From contig MU621189.1 in NCBI GenBank assembly GCA_025399215.1, positions 1 to 57,172 of the forward strand: 57,172 nt of DNA, given 5' to 3'. This DNA comes from Globomyces pollinis-pini (Eukaryota; Chytridiomycota; Chytridiomycetes; Rhizophydiales; Globomycetaceae). This document shows positions 1-9,291 of the stretch, in pieces (within the stretch, counting starts at the first letter, position 1; every line of letters begins with the position of its first letter). Position numbers and translations under genes: made by a program. A model generated the notes under the pieces. It was not told the origin of the DNA. It worked only from the letters and a program-made list of their open reading frames with translations, and did no database searches.

Positions 1-669
1 CCCTACTTACGTTTGCCAAATCTTGGAGCACTATATCAGTTCTATATAGTTGAAAAGGAATAACCTGATTGATTCGTGTACTTGTAAGGTTCTATGCTTT
101 TGCCCTTACAATTCTTTCACTTTCCTCTGTTCAGCACATACGGATCAAACCGATACCCATCATTGTACTTTATCGTATCACTTCTACTTTGATTATATTT
201 TCCTGATACAATCATATCTCGGCCCATTTTTACCTATACCATGGATAATTGATTGGAATTCAGTCAGTGTTTGATTGTACGAAATGTACTAGACTTTATT
301 GACAATCAGGTGATTCTATTCCTAAACATAATGACCAATGATTATAACCAAGGTTCTTGAAGGATGACTAAGCCTTATGAAGGATGAAAATGACCTTTCA
401 AAGAAAGCTATAATAAATGACCAAATGCTTGATGCTAGTACGTTGTAACGAAAAGGATATCGTCAGTTGTGTTATTCTACAATGAAGAATACATGTATCG
501 TGAGAATCATAACATATAAAAGCCAAAGTAGTTTCAGTAAGTTCAAATTTGACACAACTGGGAATGCATAACTGTCCATGCTAGCTGTGTAAATAAAAGC
601 AATCGGCCAAATCGCAAGTATGGGTGGCAATAAGTTTCTACTTATGACATATAAATGGTTAGTAGAATT
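1..669. other. gene-poor flank, nothing recognised
   Basis: No open frame here has codon structure, splice sites or homology that I can support. Short frames at 50-274 and 472-705 look like chance. The stretch lies just outside the left arm of the inverted duplication and is AT-rich intergenic DNA as far as I can see. Confidence 0.5.
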
Positions 670-1052
670 CCATTCGGAAGTATTTCTTCTTTGGGACCGT
701 GACACATGGGACCTTCAAATTGTTCGGGTTGATAAATTTGACATTCACACTGGTTGATAATTATTGTTATTGAATTTTTCTCAATGTAATTTGCAAGGGA
801 TTGTTATTGGATTGATTCTCAAGGAAACTGGCAAGTCTACATAGTCTTGCAACTACTGAACGGTCCCCTGTAAAACCTTTGCACCTGTGTAACGGTAGGT
901 TATAGAAACAAGCACTAGGACCAGAAAGAAATTCCACGTGGTTATTGAAAGACGTGCGTATCATTAACCGTTATATGTTTTAGATTCTAAGGCAGATTGA
1001 CTACAACGTATGTTTTTGGATATTAAGGCAGATCATCTGAGTGAATTTCAAG

Positions 1053-1059
1053 TATAAAA
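1053..1059 (+). promoter_or_regulatory. TATA box upstream of beta-trefoil gene 1
   Basis: TATAAAA lies about 40 bp before the ATG and is conserved at the same distance in the inverted copy (2364-2371), although the surrounding upstream DNA has diverged. This suggests a strong TATA-type promoter. It is inferred from position and conservation. Confidence 0.55.
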
Positions 1060-1097
1060 CAGCTTGGTAACATGGAGAGAAAAACAAATCTTTTCAA

Positions 1098-1505
1098 ATG
1101 CAATTCTTCAACATTCTCCTTGCTGCTCAAGCTGCTCTCGCTGCTACCGTGATCCAAACTCCATTCGGTTATGTCAGTCCTCGTGATAGTGGTCCAGACA
1201 GTGGTGGTGTTACTTTGATGCCTGGTATTGGACCTTGGGAAAAAGTCAACATTATTGGTGTTGGTAATGGCCAAGTCGTTATTACCACATGGAGAGGTAC
1301 TTATTTGAGTGCTCGTGACAATGGTGATGTCACTCAAATGCCAGGTTTGGGACCTTGGGAAAAATGGACACAAGGTAGCTTCCAAGGAAAGACCTACTTC
1401 CAATCCTGGAGAGGTACTTACATGAGTGCTCGTGGTGATAAAGGATACGTCGCTCAAGCTCCAGGAATTGGAGCATGGGAAAAATTCGATCTCATTAACG
1501 TTTAA
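1098..1505 (+). CDS. secreted fascin-like beta-trefoil protein, copy 1
   Basis: An intronless gene of 135 residues. The first 16 or so residues are a hydrophobic signal peptide ending in Ala-Leu-Ala-Ala. Three internal repeats follow, each with the pattern of a Gly/Tyr-Leu-Ser-Ala strand, then a Gly-Pro-Trp-Glu-Lys motif about 15 residues later (GPWEKV, GPWEKW, GAWEKF). Three such repeats make one complete beta-trefoil of the fascin/actin-crosslinking type, also seen in secreted fungal lectin-like proteins. It is probably exported, and its ligand is unknown. The inverted copy at 1919-2326 encodes exactly the same protein. Codon use looks more biased (GGT, GCT, CTC) than in the neighbours, which suggests high expression. 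A function as lectin, adhesin or effector cannot be decided from sequence. Confidence 0.85.
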   Translation: MQFFNILLAAQAALAATVIQTPFGYVSPRDSGPDSGGVTLMPGIGPWEKVNIIGVGNGQVVITTWRGTYLSARDNGDVTQMPGLGPWEKWTQGSFQGKTYFQSWRGTYMSARGDKGYVAQAPGIGAWEKFDLINV

Positions 1506-1536
1506 ATTGATCCATCAATAAATTAAATTTTTACTC

Positions 1537-1887
1537 TACTGAAATATCATTATTTTTCACGTTTATCAAGTAATCATAGGCGAATTTCCATCGGTCGATT
1601 ATATCCAATCGTTGATTATTAATAATTACTCATCAATAGACAGAACGAATTGATAAACTTACCTTTCGCATTTGTAGTTCTAACCAGGCCCATGCAATAT
1701 CCATGGCCTTGTAAATCAAGTACTGGCATTGTCAATCATTGACTTATTAAAATTGCAATAATTGTCCATCCAGTATTTATTTGGTTAAAACACAGGCGAA
1801 GTCACTGCAAAAAGCCACAACAGATAGTTGTGTACTAATTCAAAATTAAATTCACCATTATTCTCACGCAAACAAGATATCTGATGT
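1537..1887. other. spacer between inverted arms
   Basis: About 350 bp of AT-rich DNA between the two convergent beta-trefoil genes. It must hold both 3' ends and terminators. No gene or mobile-element signature is seen. Confidence 0.5.
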
Positions 1888-1918
1888 AAGTAAAAATCTA
1901 ATTTATTGATGAATCAAT

Positions 1919-2326
1919 TTAAACGTTAATCAAATCAAATTTTTCCCATGCTCCAATTCCTGGAGCTTGAGCGACGTATCCTTTATCACCACGAGCACTC
2001 ATGTAAGTACCTCTCCAGGATTGGAAGTAGGTCTTTCCTTGGAAGCTACCTTGTGTCCACTTTTCCCAAGGTCCCAAACCTGGCATTTGAGTGACATCAC
2101 CATTGTCACGAGCACTCAAATAAGTACCTCTCCATGTGGTAATAACGACTTGGCCATTACCAACACCAATAATGTTGACTTTTTCCCAAGGTCCAATACC
2201 AGGCATCAAAGTAACACCACCACTGTCTGGACCACTATCACGAGGACTGACATAACCAAATGGAGTTTGGATCACGGTAGCAGCGAGAGCAGCTTGAGCA
2301 GCAAGGAGAATGTTGAAGAATTGCAT
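1919..2326 (-). CDS. secreted fascin-like beta-trefoil protein, copy 2
   Basis: Intronless, 135 residues, and identical in protein sequence to copy 1 (1098-1505): signal peptide plus three GPWEK-type beta-trefoil repeats. At DNA level the two differ only at a few synonymous positions, for example in the codons for the last Phe-Asp-Leu and one Lys. It is convergent with copy 1, so the 3' ends face each other. Both copies keep the reading frame, the signal peptide and a TATA box, so both are probably expressed. Confidence 0.85.
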   Translation of the reverse strand: MQFFNILLAAQAALAATVIQTPFGYVSPRDSGPDSGGVTLMPGIGPWEKVNIIGVGNGQVVITTWRGTYLSARDNGDVTQMPGLGPWEKWTQGSFQGKTYFQSWRGTYMSARGDKGYVAQAPGIGAWEKFDLINV

Positions 2327-2363
2327 TTGAAAAGATTTGTATTTCTCTCCATGTTACCAAGCT

Positions 2364-2371
2364 CTTTTATA
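2364..2371 (-). promoter_or_regulatory. TATA box upstream of beta-trefoil gene 2
   Basis: TATAAAAG on the minus strand, about 40 bp before the start codon of copy 2, mirroring the element of copy 1. Confidence 0.5.
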
Positions 2372-2785
2372 CTTGAAATTCACGCAGATGATCTGCCTTA
2401 ATATCCAAAAACATACGTTGTAAGCCATTTGTAATCCATCTGCCTTACAATCTAAAACATACAACGGATAACGAAATGCACGTCTTTCAAAAACCACGTG
2501 GCATTTCTTTCTGTTCCTGTGCCAGTTTCTATATACTACCGTTACACATGGGTCGAGGCTTTTGCAAGGGATCAAGTCAAATCATTCCAAGACTGTACAG
2601 ACTTGTCACATTCCTTAAATAACAATCCAATAGCAATCCCTTGCGAAATTTCTTGTAAACCGATTTAATAGCAATGTTTGCCATCAATGCGGAAGGAATG
2701 ACAGTAATTGAATCATCCGAATAGTTTGAAGACCCATGTGTCACGGTAATAAATTCCCAAAGAAGAAATATTTCCACATGTAACG

Positions 2786-3299
2786 GTATTAAACCTTTCT
2801 TTAGTATGTATCATGCAGTATGATATATTTCCATTAACACCCAAACACTCTTAGCTATTTGATGCTATTCGATTACACTACATTATATGTACCTTTGACG
2901 GGTAGTCATTAGCTCTAACATGGAAGGTTTAACTATGGACAATTATTTAACATGTGCATCTTTGTCGTTATGGTGGCTGATTGTAGTGGCATTGATGGGG
3001 TCTAGTGTCACTTTCTACTAACATTCCATTGCAGCTCCCTTCAATCCTTTAACAATACTGTATACATGTTGTGCTGTAAGAAGTGCTTAACCAAATGAAT
3101 CTACCAAATCTGAATGGGACTTACTCCGGCTTCTCGATTCACAAAAAACCGAATTACGGCGATCGAATTCAACACATCACATATTAAACTGAACTCATTG
3201 ATCATTAGAAGTTATTCATATCTAGAAAATTGGTTCAGTATTAATTACAATATTTATTTATAACATCAATTTTTGATTGGGATGTCTCTTTCCAACTGG
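2786..3299. other. intergenic, nothing recognised
   Basis: About 500 bp between the right arm of the duplication and the 3' end of the HMG-box gene. No supported gene, repeat or RNA was seen. Confidence 0.4.
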
Positions 3300-3725
3300 T
3301 TAAGAGTTTAATGAACATGCCTTTTGTACATCTTGAGAAACCCCACATTGATTACCAGCATCAATGAAATACGCGAAACTCATATCTGTAGAAGATGGAG
3401 GAGAAGCGAGTGAGCTGGACATGTCAACGCCAAAATTGCTAGTTTTGATGGCAGTATCTAGTGATAAACGAGTCTCTGTATTGATTGATTTTGGAGCTAG
3501 ATACATATTCTCTTCACGTTGCAAGTAGTCTATCATGGCAATTTTGTGGTATTTTTGTTTAACGGATTCTGGTTCGCATGCCCAAGACTTTCCAGCTATT
3601 TTAGACACATCTTGACTTTTCGTGATATTGTACGTACTCCTGATATAATCTCTCATCTGCCTTCGATAAAGAAAAAATGCATTCATTGGTTTCTTGATTC
3701 TCGTTTTTTTCAAAGTCACACCCAT
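3300..3725 (-). CDS. HMG-box protein, MATA/sex-locus type
   Basis: A single-exon gene of 141 residues. Residues 9 to about 75 form a complete HMG box: the opening KKPMNAFFLYRRQMRDYI helix, then an S-x-DVSKIAGKSWACEP segment (helix 2) and a Val-Lys-x-Lys-Tyr-His-Lys-Ile-Ala helix 3. The Asn and Phe of PMNAFFLYR and the 'W..E...VK..Y' spacing are those of MATA_HMG boxes found in fungal mating-type proteins and in zygomycete and microsporidian sex-locus HMG proteins. The tail is Ser-rich and unremarkable. It probably binds DNA in the nucleus. It sits in the gene-poor part of the window next to the inverted duplication. The classical sex-locus flanks (triose-phosphate transporter, RNA helicase) are not here, so a mating role is only inferred. 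Confidence 0.75.
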   Translation of the reverse strand: MGVTLKKTRIKKPMNAFFLYRRQMRDYIRSTYNITKSQDVSKIAGKSWACEPESVKQKYHKIAMIDYLQREENMYLAPKSINTETRLSLDTAIKTSNFGVDMSSSLASPPSSTDMSFAYFIDAGNQCGVSQDVQKACSLNS

Positions 3726-4048
3726 ATGTGTATTGACTTTGATGGTGTTAGCTTTATATCAATTGTAATATGGCAAGAGTTGGCTGTACCGAAAAGGGAG
3801 TCTCATTGACCCCCCCATATTCAAGCGTCAGCCAGTACACGAAGCCCGAATGCCCCAAAGGCTAAGCAACTTGTCGCGTTTCAGAGATTCTTTCTTCCAT
3901 GTATGTGTAGGAACTAATCATATTACTACTATAGACACATATATGATGTCGATCGAGCAAACTTTGAAGTTAGTGTTCATTGTAGAAAAGTGTATATTAA
4001 AGTTGTCCGCATTATAGATTGACTATCAATGACACCCTGTGACATTGG
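3726..4048. other. intergenic between HMG gene and ELP6
   Basis: Holds the promoter of the HMG gene and the 3' region of ELP6. Nothing else was recognised. Confidence 0.4.
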
Positions 4049-4844
4049 TTATAAATTATTGGAACCTCTAGTAAAGAAATTGACACCAGATTCAGTTAAA
4101 TAATACAATAACAGGCCTTCAACCACGCTCTTCCCTTCAATAGACTTTGAGCCTCGTTTTACTTGTAGTTGTCCATTAACGCCCTCCGTAAACCCTAAAG
4201 CGTACAATTAATATGCCCAAGTAAAATATACCGTTTTCTAGTTCTGAAACTAAGATGTTAGAAGATGTTCACGTTTAAATCTTACCAACCAAGATTGTTT
4301 CCATCTGATGCGATATCCAATTATTCAACAAAACAAGATCTTTATCTCCCGGACAATCATCATGACTTAGAAGAACTAGTAATCCACCATTCTACCAATA
4401 AGAAGTACATTCTATTACATCATGAACAATATGGTGCAGTTCTGACAGAAATGTGATTACTTTGATCACATCTAATCCAAAGTATAAGAGAGGTGTTACA
4501 TCATCAACGATCACTGTAGGTTTTGATAACTTTGACAAAGATTGTTTGATTTGATTCAAAATAGTATCCAAACTGATATCCGAGTCATTTACCAATTGAT
4601 TTAGAAGGTCAATAAAGTTAAAATCAGGTATCTGTTCCAGTTGAATTCCCTACATGATGATGAAATTGAGGTAGTTTAATACCAATTTCTTTCCTACAGT
4701 CACATAATGATTTCTATTCTGTGCTAAACCAATTAGTATAGTTTTAGGTTGAATGAATTGATACAAGAGAAAGGAACCTTTGCAAGTGATTGTATCGGTA
4801 ATCAAATAACTTTTACAATCTGGTGAAATTAGGGATGAAAACAT
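4049..4844 (-). CDS. ELP6: Elongator complex subunit 6
   Basis: Five exons (4844-4683, 4649-4419, 4391-4286, 4249-4232, 4194-4049) give 220 residues. Introns are 33, 27, 36 and 37 nt. Elp6 is a RecA-like, catalytically inactive ATPase fold that forms a hexameric ring with Elp4 and Elp5. The ring helps Elongator modify wobble uridines of tRNA. Family features visible after splicing are an N-terminal GSFLLYQF segment, an NHYVTVGKKLGI motif (its Gly restored by removing the first intron), a VIVDD strand, and a C-terminal N-GQLQV...GVNFFTRG segment. The fourth exon is only 18 nt. The gene is divergent from the Rab gene, with 349 bp between start codons. Confidence 0.85.
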
Positions 4845-5193
4845 AAAGATAAAAAATGCGATTCAAGATTTAGTTGATAATAAAAAAACCAATGGGTTTG
4901 ATACACTTGGTAATTCAATCATGCAATTTGGTCATGATGACCTAAGGACATGTTATCAATAAAACTCTTTAAACTCATTCAACGTCAACTACCTCCACTA
5001 ATTATAAACCCTTTCAAAACTTGTTCCTTCTCTTCTTTATCATCAATTTGGAAACCATTCAAACACTTTCAATAAATTCGTAAAACAAAGCTTGGCTTCG
5101 TTTTTAGGTTGGTGGCTCTTGAACAATTCAAAGTGGGTTTTTTTCAACAAACGACTTTAAAATCCATTCATTGTTTATAGATCATCTTATTAT

Positions 5194-6314
5194 ATGCAGA
5201 GATTAATTAAGGTTGTCATCATTGGTGATTCAGGTGTTGGAAAGACTGCAATTAGAACTCAAGTATCCATTGAAAATAGCTTATTCTATTAGTATATTCA
5301 TCAGAAATTTACAAATCAATACAGAGCTACCATTGGAGTGGATTTTATTGTTAAAAATGTTATAATTAATGATCAAGACACTGATCATCAAACGAATGTT
5401 TCTTTACAAATTTGGGATACTGCTGTACAGTCACATTTTTAATGTTTTTAGGGACAAGAACGATTCCATAGCCTTTGTTCAGCTTTCTACAGAGGGGCTG
5501 ATGTTTGTATATTGGTGTATGATGTAACAAATCCGGAATCATTGTTGAGCTTAAGTAATTGGATGAGAAACTTTATCTACCATTCAAAAATCCCTCATCC
5601 TCAAGATTTTCCTTTTATTATATTGGTAAGATTTTAAAATATTAAAGTTTAATAGGCAAATAAAACTGACAAAGTGGATGACAGGATGTTGACAAATCGA
5701 CAAGGAATGCGATGTGCTCACCAACTAAAACAGCTGACTTCGGAAATTATGGAAGATATATATAGGGTTGGTTTTCAATCTGCTAATCTCAATCATAGGG
5801 ATCTGTAATCAGAGCACCAACGTTTGATTCTAACACAAGAAGAAACAGTGTTGTTGAACAGGAACCGCGAGCTCAAACTTCAAGAACTAGAACTTTACAA
5901 GATTCTGTGGCAAATCTCAAACATAAGGCATCCTTTGAGATATTGGAACACCCATCTTTTAAGCCGACCCTAACTGACTTTAATGACAGAAACCGTAATC
6001 GCCGAGATTCTTTTGTTTCTTTTTATACCGCCCGTTCCGAAGTTTCCACAGAGATGGAAATTACCAGTATTCATCGTCGAAAATCTATTGCTAAAAGCGA
6101 ACATACCATCCAAGATGATGATGAAAGTATTGATTTGGAAGATTCTTTACCTTATTTTGAAGTTTCTGCAATGAATGGGACAAATATTGAACAAGTTTTT
6201 GATTACATTGCTAAAAATGTACTTCCTCCAGCCATTCCTCAGATTAATATCCAACCAATTGAAATAACAGAGTTGCGGTCCAGAGCGAACCGCCGAAGCC
6301 AATGCCGTTGTTGA
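5194..6314 (+). CDS. Rab-family small GTPase with large insertion
   Basis: Five exons (5194-5262, 5293-5424, 5452-5625, 5656-5766, 5799-6314) encode 333 residues, against about 205 in a usual Rab. The G motifs are intact: GDSGVGKT, ATIG with a Rab-type effector region, DTAGQE and NKTD. The G5 loop appears as SAMNG instead of SAK. About 115 extra residues, rich in Ser, Arg, Asp and Glu, lie between NKTD and G5 (roughly residues 163-280) and are encoded by the last exon. The C-terminus is Cys-Arg-Cys, a dual geranylgeranylation signal. The N-terminal half most resembles Rab7-like proteins (FTNQYRATIGVDF). It probably acts on endo-lysosomal membranes, but the insertion makes the exact subfamily uncertain. 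Introns are 27-32 nt. Confidence 0.8.
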
Positions 6315-6476
6315 TTTTATTTTGATCAAATATAGATTATGTTTTTTTAATATTTGATTTGATATTATTAACTTACTACAACATTGAATGAAACTGAAAA
6401 AAGAAATCTATTTTGTTTGATACAACCTTGAATCTTTTTATTTCAGAATGCAAATCGTTGGTTTACATGTAAGAGT

Positions 6477-7713
6477 TTACTTGATTTTCTTACCCATTCT
6501 TGTTTGAGTTTCCTGTAAAACCTCTTCATCAGTATCAAACTCTTCTGATTCTTCTAGGCTATCATAATCTGTACTGGACGCGTCCTCACTTTGATCATCA
6601 TCAATTTCATTACTTTTTCCCGTTACCAATTGCTCACGTTCTTCTGCCGTCAGCTGCTTAACCAAGTAACCCTCACTACCACGACGAATATGGTTATCTT
6701 TACGTCTTCTCTTTTCTTCCTTTCTTTCCTGTTTAGATGGTTTTCCATATGGATATTTCTTGTACAAGTAATACTCTCTGGGAGGCCATGAGTAATGTTC
6801 AGTTCCAGGTCTTTTGGGGTAATCGATTCCATTTCCATAAGAACCAAAGGGTAACCACCATAAGAACCAATAATTGCCAAACATCTGTTGAAAATTGTTG
6901 TACCATCCTAAATCATATGGGAATACTTTATCCTCTGGTATAATGTTACGCTTCTTTAAACTTTCGATTGTAGAATTTTCACTGTTCTCAATAGTAGTAG
7001 TATTATCATACAGATAGAACAGTTGCCATACATAAAGAATTCCAACTGTCAATAATAGAAGGAAGAAAATGATAATAACAATAAACATCGTTACTATCTG
7101 AAATCCACTCAATGGCGGAGAAAATCGTAATGGAGTATCCCAATCCCCTCTATAATATGCTCGTAAATCGTTTTGGTATTGAACAATCTCCCAGATTCGC
7201 AATGCAATCAAAAATGAACCATATAAAGAAGCAACAGTTACAGATCCAATGAAACGAAGGAAATAAGCATGATTATTTTGACCAATGCAGTTATTTAACC
7301 ATGGACCTGAAGTCAGATATATCTGTATTACAATGATGATCCATTTTTAATACACATTTGTTACAGATAGAACAATGATGGCTTCTAGGAGGTTTATAAC
7401 AAGAGCATTCTTTACACCATCTTGGTTTTCCACTAACTGGTGTATAATCTAATGGGACGTGACCAGGAGAAGTACGACATCCCAAGATATAATTAATCCA
7501 AATTGATAGTACAGATAAATGAAATGGTGCAACTAGCAAAAGGTAATGTCTTTCTGTATCGTAAGACAACCAGGGATGAAATAACACAATCTAACATCAG
7601 ACAATATTGACTACCTGAGCAGCTAATGGAGTAAAAGTAATCAATTGAACTGTTATTCCAACAAATATCCATCCGTATCGACGAACAAGTGTCTCTGCAA
7701 ATTCATTACACAT
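6477..7713 (-). CDS. DHHC palmitoyltransferase (Pfa4-like)
   Basis: Three exons (7713-7615, 7590-7332, 7306-6477) encode 395 residues. Introns are 24 and 25 nt, and the second one splits the catalytic cysteine codon of DHHC. The Cys-rich zinc domain ([29 protein letters not shown] then PWLNNCIG) is complete across the splice sites. Four hydrophobic segments, two on each side, give the usual four-pass S-acyltransferase. The cytosolic tail carries a conserved-looking NWFLWWLP-like region and an acidic, lysine-rich end. Pfa4 palmitoylates chitin synthase in yeast at the ER. That substrate is only a family-level guess here. The start codon lies only 50 bp from that of divergent PEX13. Confidence 0.8.
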
Positions 7714-7763
7714 GACTTTTTTGTGGAAGAATAATCAATCTTCGTCCTTTTTTACTTTTTAAA
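7714..7763. promoter_or_regulatory. 50-bp bidirectional promoter (DHHC / PEX13)
   Basis: Only 50 bp separate the two start codons of divergently transcribed genes, so the 5' leaders and core promoters must overlap or be extremely short. T-rich tracts are visible. No TATA box was recognised. Confidence 0.5.
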
Positions 7764-9155
7764 ATGACGTCTCCTCCAAAACCTTGGGAGCAAGCAAATG
7801 CAGCATCGAATATAGCTCCAGCTGCTGAAGCTGTTAATACCAATCCGGCACTTCCGGTCAGACCAACTAGTATCAGCACTATGAATCGACCTGGTTTTGG
7901 AACTTATCCAAACTCTGGTACGTATGGAGCAGGTTATGGAAACTCTTATGGAAACTCATACGGAAGTGGTTATGGAGCAACTAACTCATATGGAGGTGGT
8001 TATGGAACTACTTATGGTGGAATGGGTAGCACTTATGGAAATTCTTATGGAAGTGGCTATGGAATGGGAATGAATCGTTATGGTGCAGGGTATGGAGGTA
8101 CTTATGGTGGATATGGCAGTTCTTATGGAATGGGTGCGTATGGAAATAGAATGGGTATGAATGGAATGGGTGGTATGCCAATGCAGATGGGACCAAATGG
8201 AATGCCTATGGGCGATCCATCTTTAACTCAACGAATGGCAGAATCAACACAGTCTACCTTTCAAATGTTGGATCAAATAGTACAAGCATTTGGTGGATTT
8301 TCACAAATGCTAGAATCGACTTTTTTCTCTACACATTCCAGTTTCATGGGTAAATTGAAATTTATTTAATTTTTAGCAATGATGGGGGTAGCTGATCAAT
8401 TTGGACAACTCAGAGGATATCTAGGACAGGTGTTTTCGTTTATTTCTGTATATAATACTTTGAAACGATTTATATATCGCATTACTGGTAATGCGATGCC
8501 TGTAGATACAAAACAGTTGACAACAGGATCTTTTGAAGATTTTTCTAAAGAGCAAAGTAAACCAAAGTATAGTAAAAAGCCTTTGATGATTTTCCTATCC
8601 TTGGTTATTGGCTTACCATGGTTATTATCAAAACTGATAAAAAAGATTGATGAAAACCGATCCACTTTACCCACACCAATACAAAATGGCCCAATTGCAC
8701 CTTCAGATATTAGTCAATTAGAATTCTGTAAAGCCGAATTTGATTTCCAAAGTGACCATCCTGCAGATTTGTCTATAAGAAAAGGAGATTTGATTGCCAT
8801 TTTGTCAAAGCTAGATCCAGCCACAAATGCACCAAGTGATTGGTGGAGAGGACGAACACAAGATGGACGAGTTGGAATGTTTCCGCATAACTATGTTCAG
8901 ATTATACAGAAGAGGGATTCTTCTACTCAACAAGTTACTGCATCAAACCCTAACACATCAAACCCTAATGAACTTTATCCAAATAATGGTACCACAAATT
9001 TCAATCAAACTGTCCCAGTAAAACCTTTCAATGTCAGCCCTTCATTCACAAAAGATCTGGAGGCTTTCAAATCAAACTTGACTCCCACTGTCAAGAATGA
9101 CAGTCTGGCCAAATCTTCTATCATTGATTCAAGTGATTTCAAGAATATTGTTTGA
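7764..9155 (+). CDS. PEX13: peroxin 13, peroxisomal docking protein
   Basis: Two exons (7764-8349, 8377-9155), with one 27-nt intron, encode 454 residues. Residues about 40-150 are a Gly-Tyr-Ser-Asn-Met rich region with many YG and GYG repeats. The conserved Pex13 core follows (STFFSTHSSFM across the intron, then a QFGQLRGYLGQVF helix), with a second hydrophobic segment near residue 270. A C-terminal SH3 domain (about residues 310-372) has the ALYDF-like AEFDF, a WWRGR and a FPHNYV motif. Pex13 sits in the peroxisomal membrane and docks cargo-loaded Pex5 together with Pex14. YG-rich Pex13 segments form a hydrogel-like import conduit in yeast and frog work, and the same composition is present here. 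The last 80 residues are low complexity. Confidence 0.9.
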
Positions 9156-9291
9156 ACTGTTTATCTACTAATAAATCCAAATCATTACTATAGCTATACT
9201 TTGTTTAACACTAGCTAATCTATATAATATCATTGTCAAAACTGGATTTTTTTAATATTTATATTTCAAGACTTTGTCTTTAAGATGAACA

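Larger units (their letters stand above)
670..1536 (+). repeat. left arm of large inverted duplication
   Basis: This arm matches the reverse complement of about 1888-2785. Both arms contain a complete beta-trefoil gene. The coding part is almost unchanged, with only a handful of synonymous differences. The upstream part is still alignable over several hundred bases but has many substitutions and small indels. Homology stops shortly after each stop codon. Arm borders are approximate. A spacer of about 350 bp separates the arms. Confidence 0.85.
1888..2785 (-). repeat. right arm of large inverted duplication
   Basis: Reverse-complement partner of about 670-1536 (see that entry). Coding identity is far higher than flanking identity, which suggests recent gene conversion or strong constraint on an old duplication. 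Confidence 0.85.

Noticed and set aside
50..274. 74-codon frame near the left edge
   Set aside because: Cys/Phe-rich chance frame with no conserved features; next to noncoding duplication arm.
1023..1457. 144-codon minus-strand frame, mirrored at 1967-2401
   Set aside because: Exact antisense shadows of the two beta-trefoil genes. They carry no signal peptide or family pattern and exist because the codon bias of the real genes avoids stops on the other strand.
8008..8196. His/Phe-rich antisense frame inside PEX13
   Set aside because: Shadow of the Gly-Tyr-Met repeat region; no independent support.
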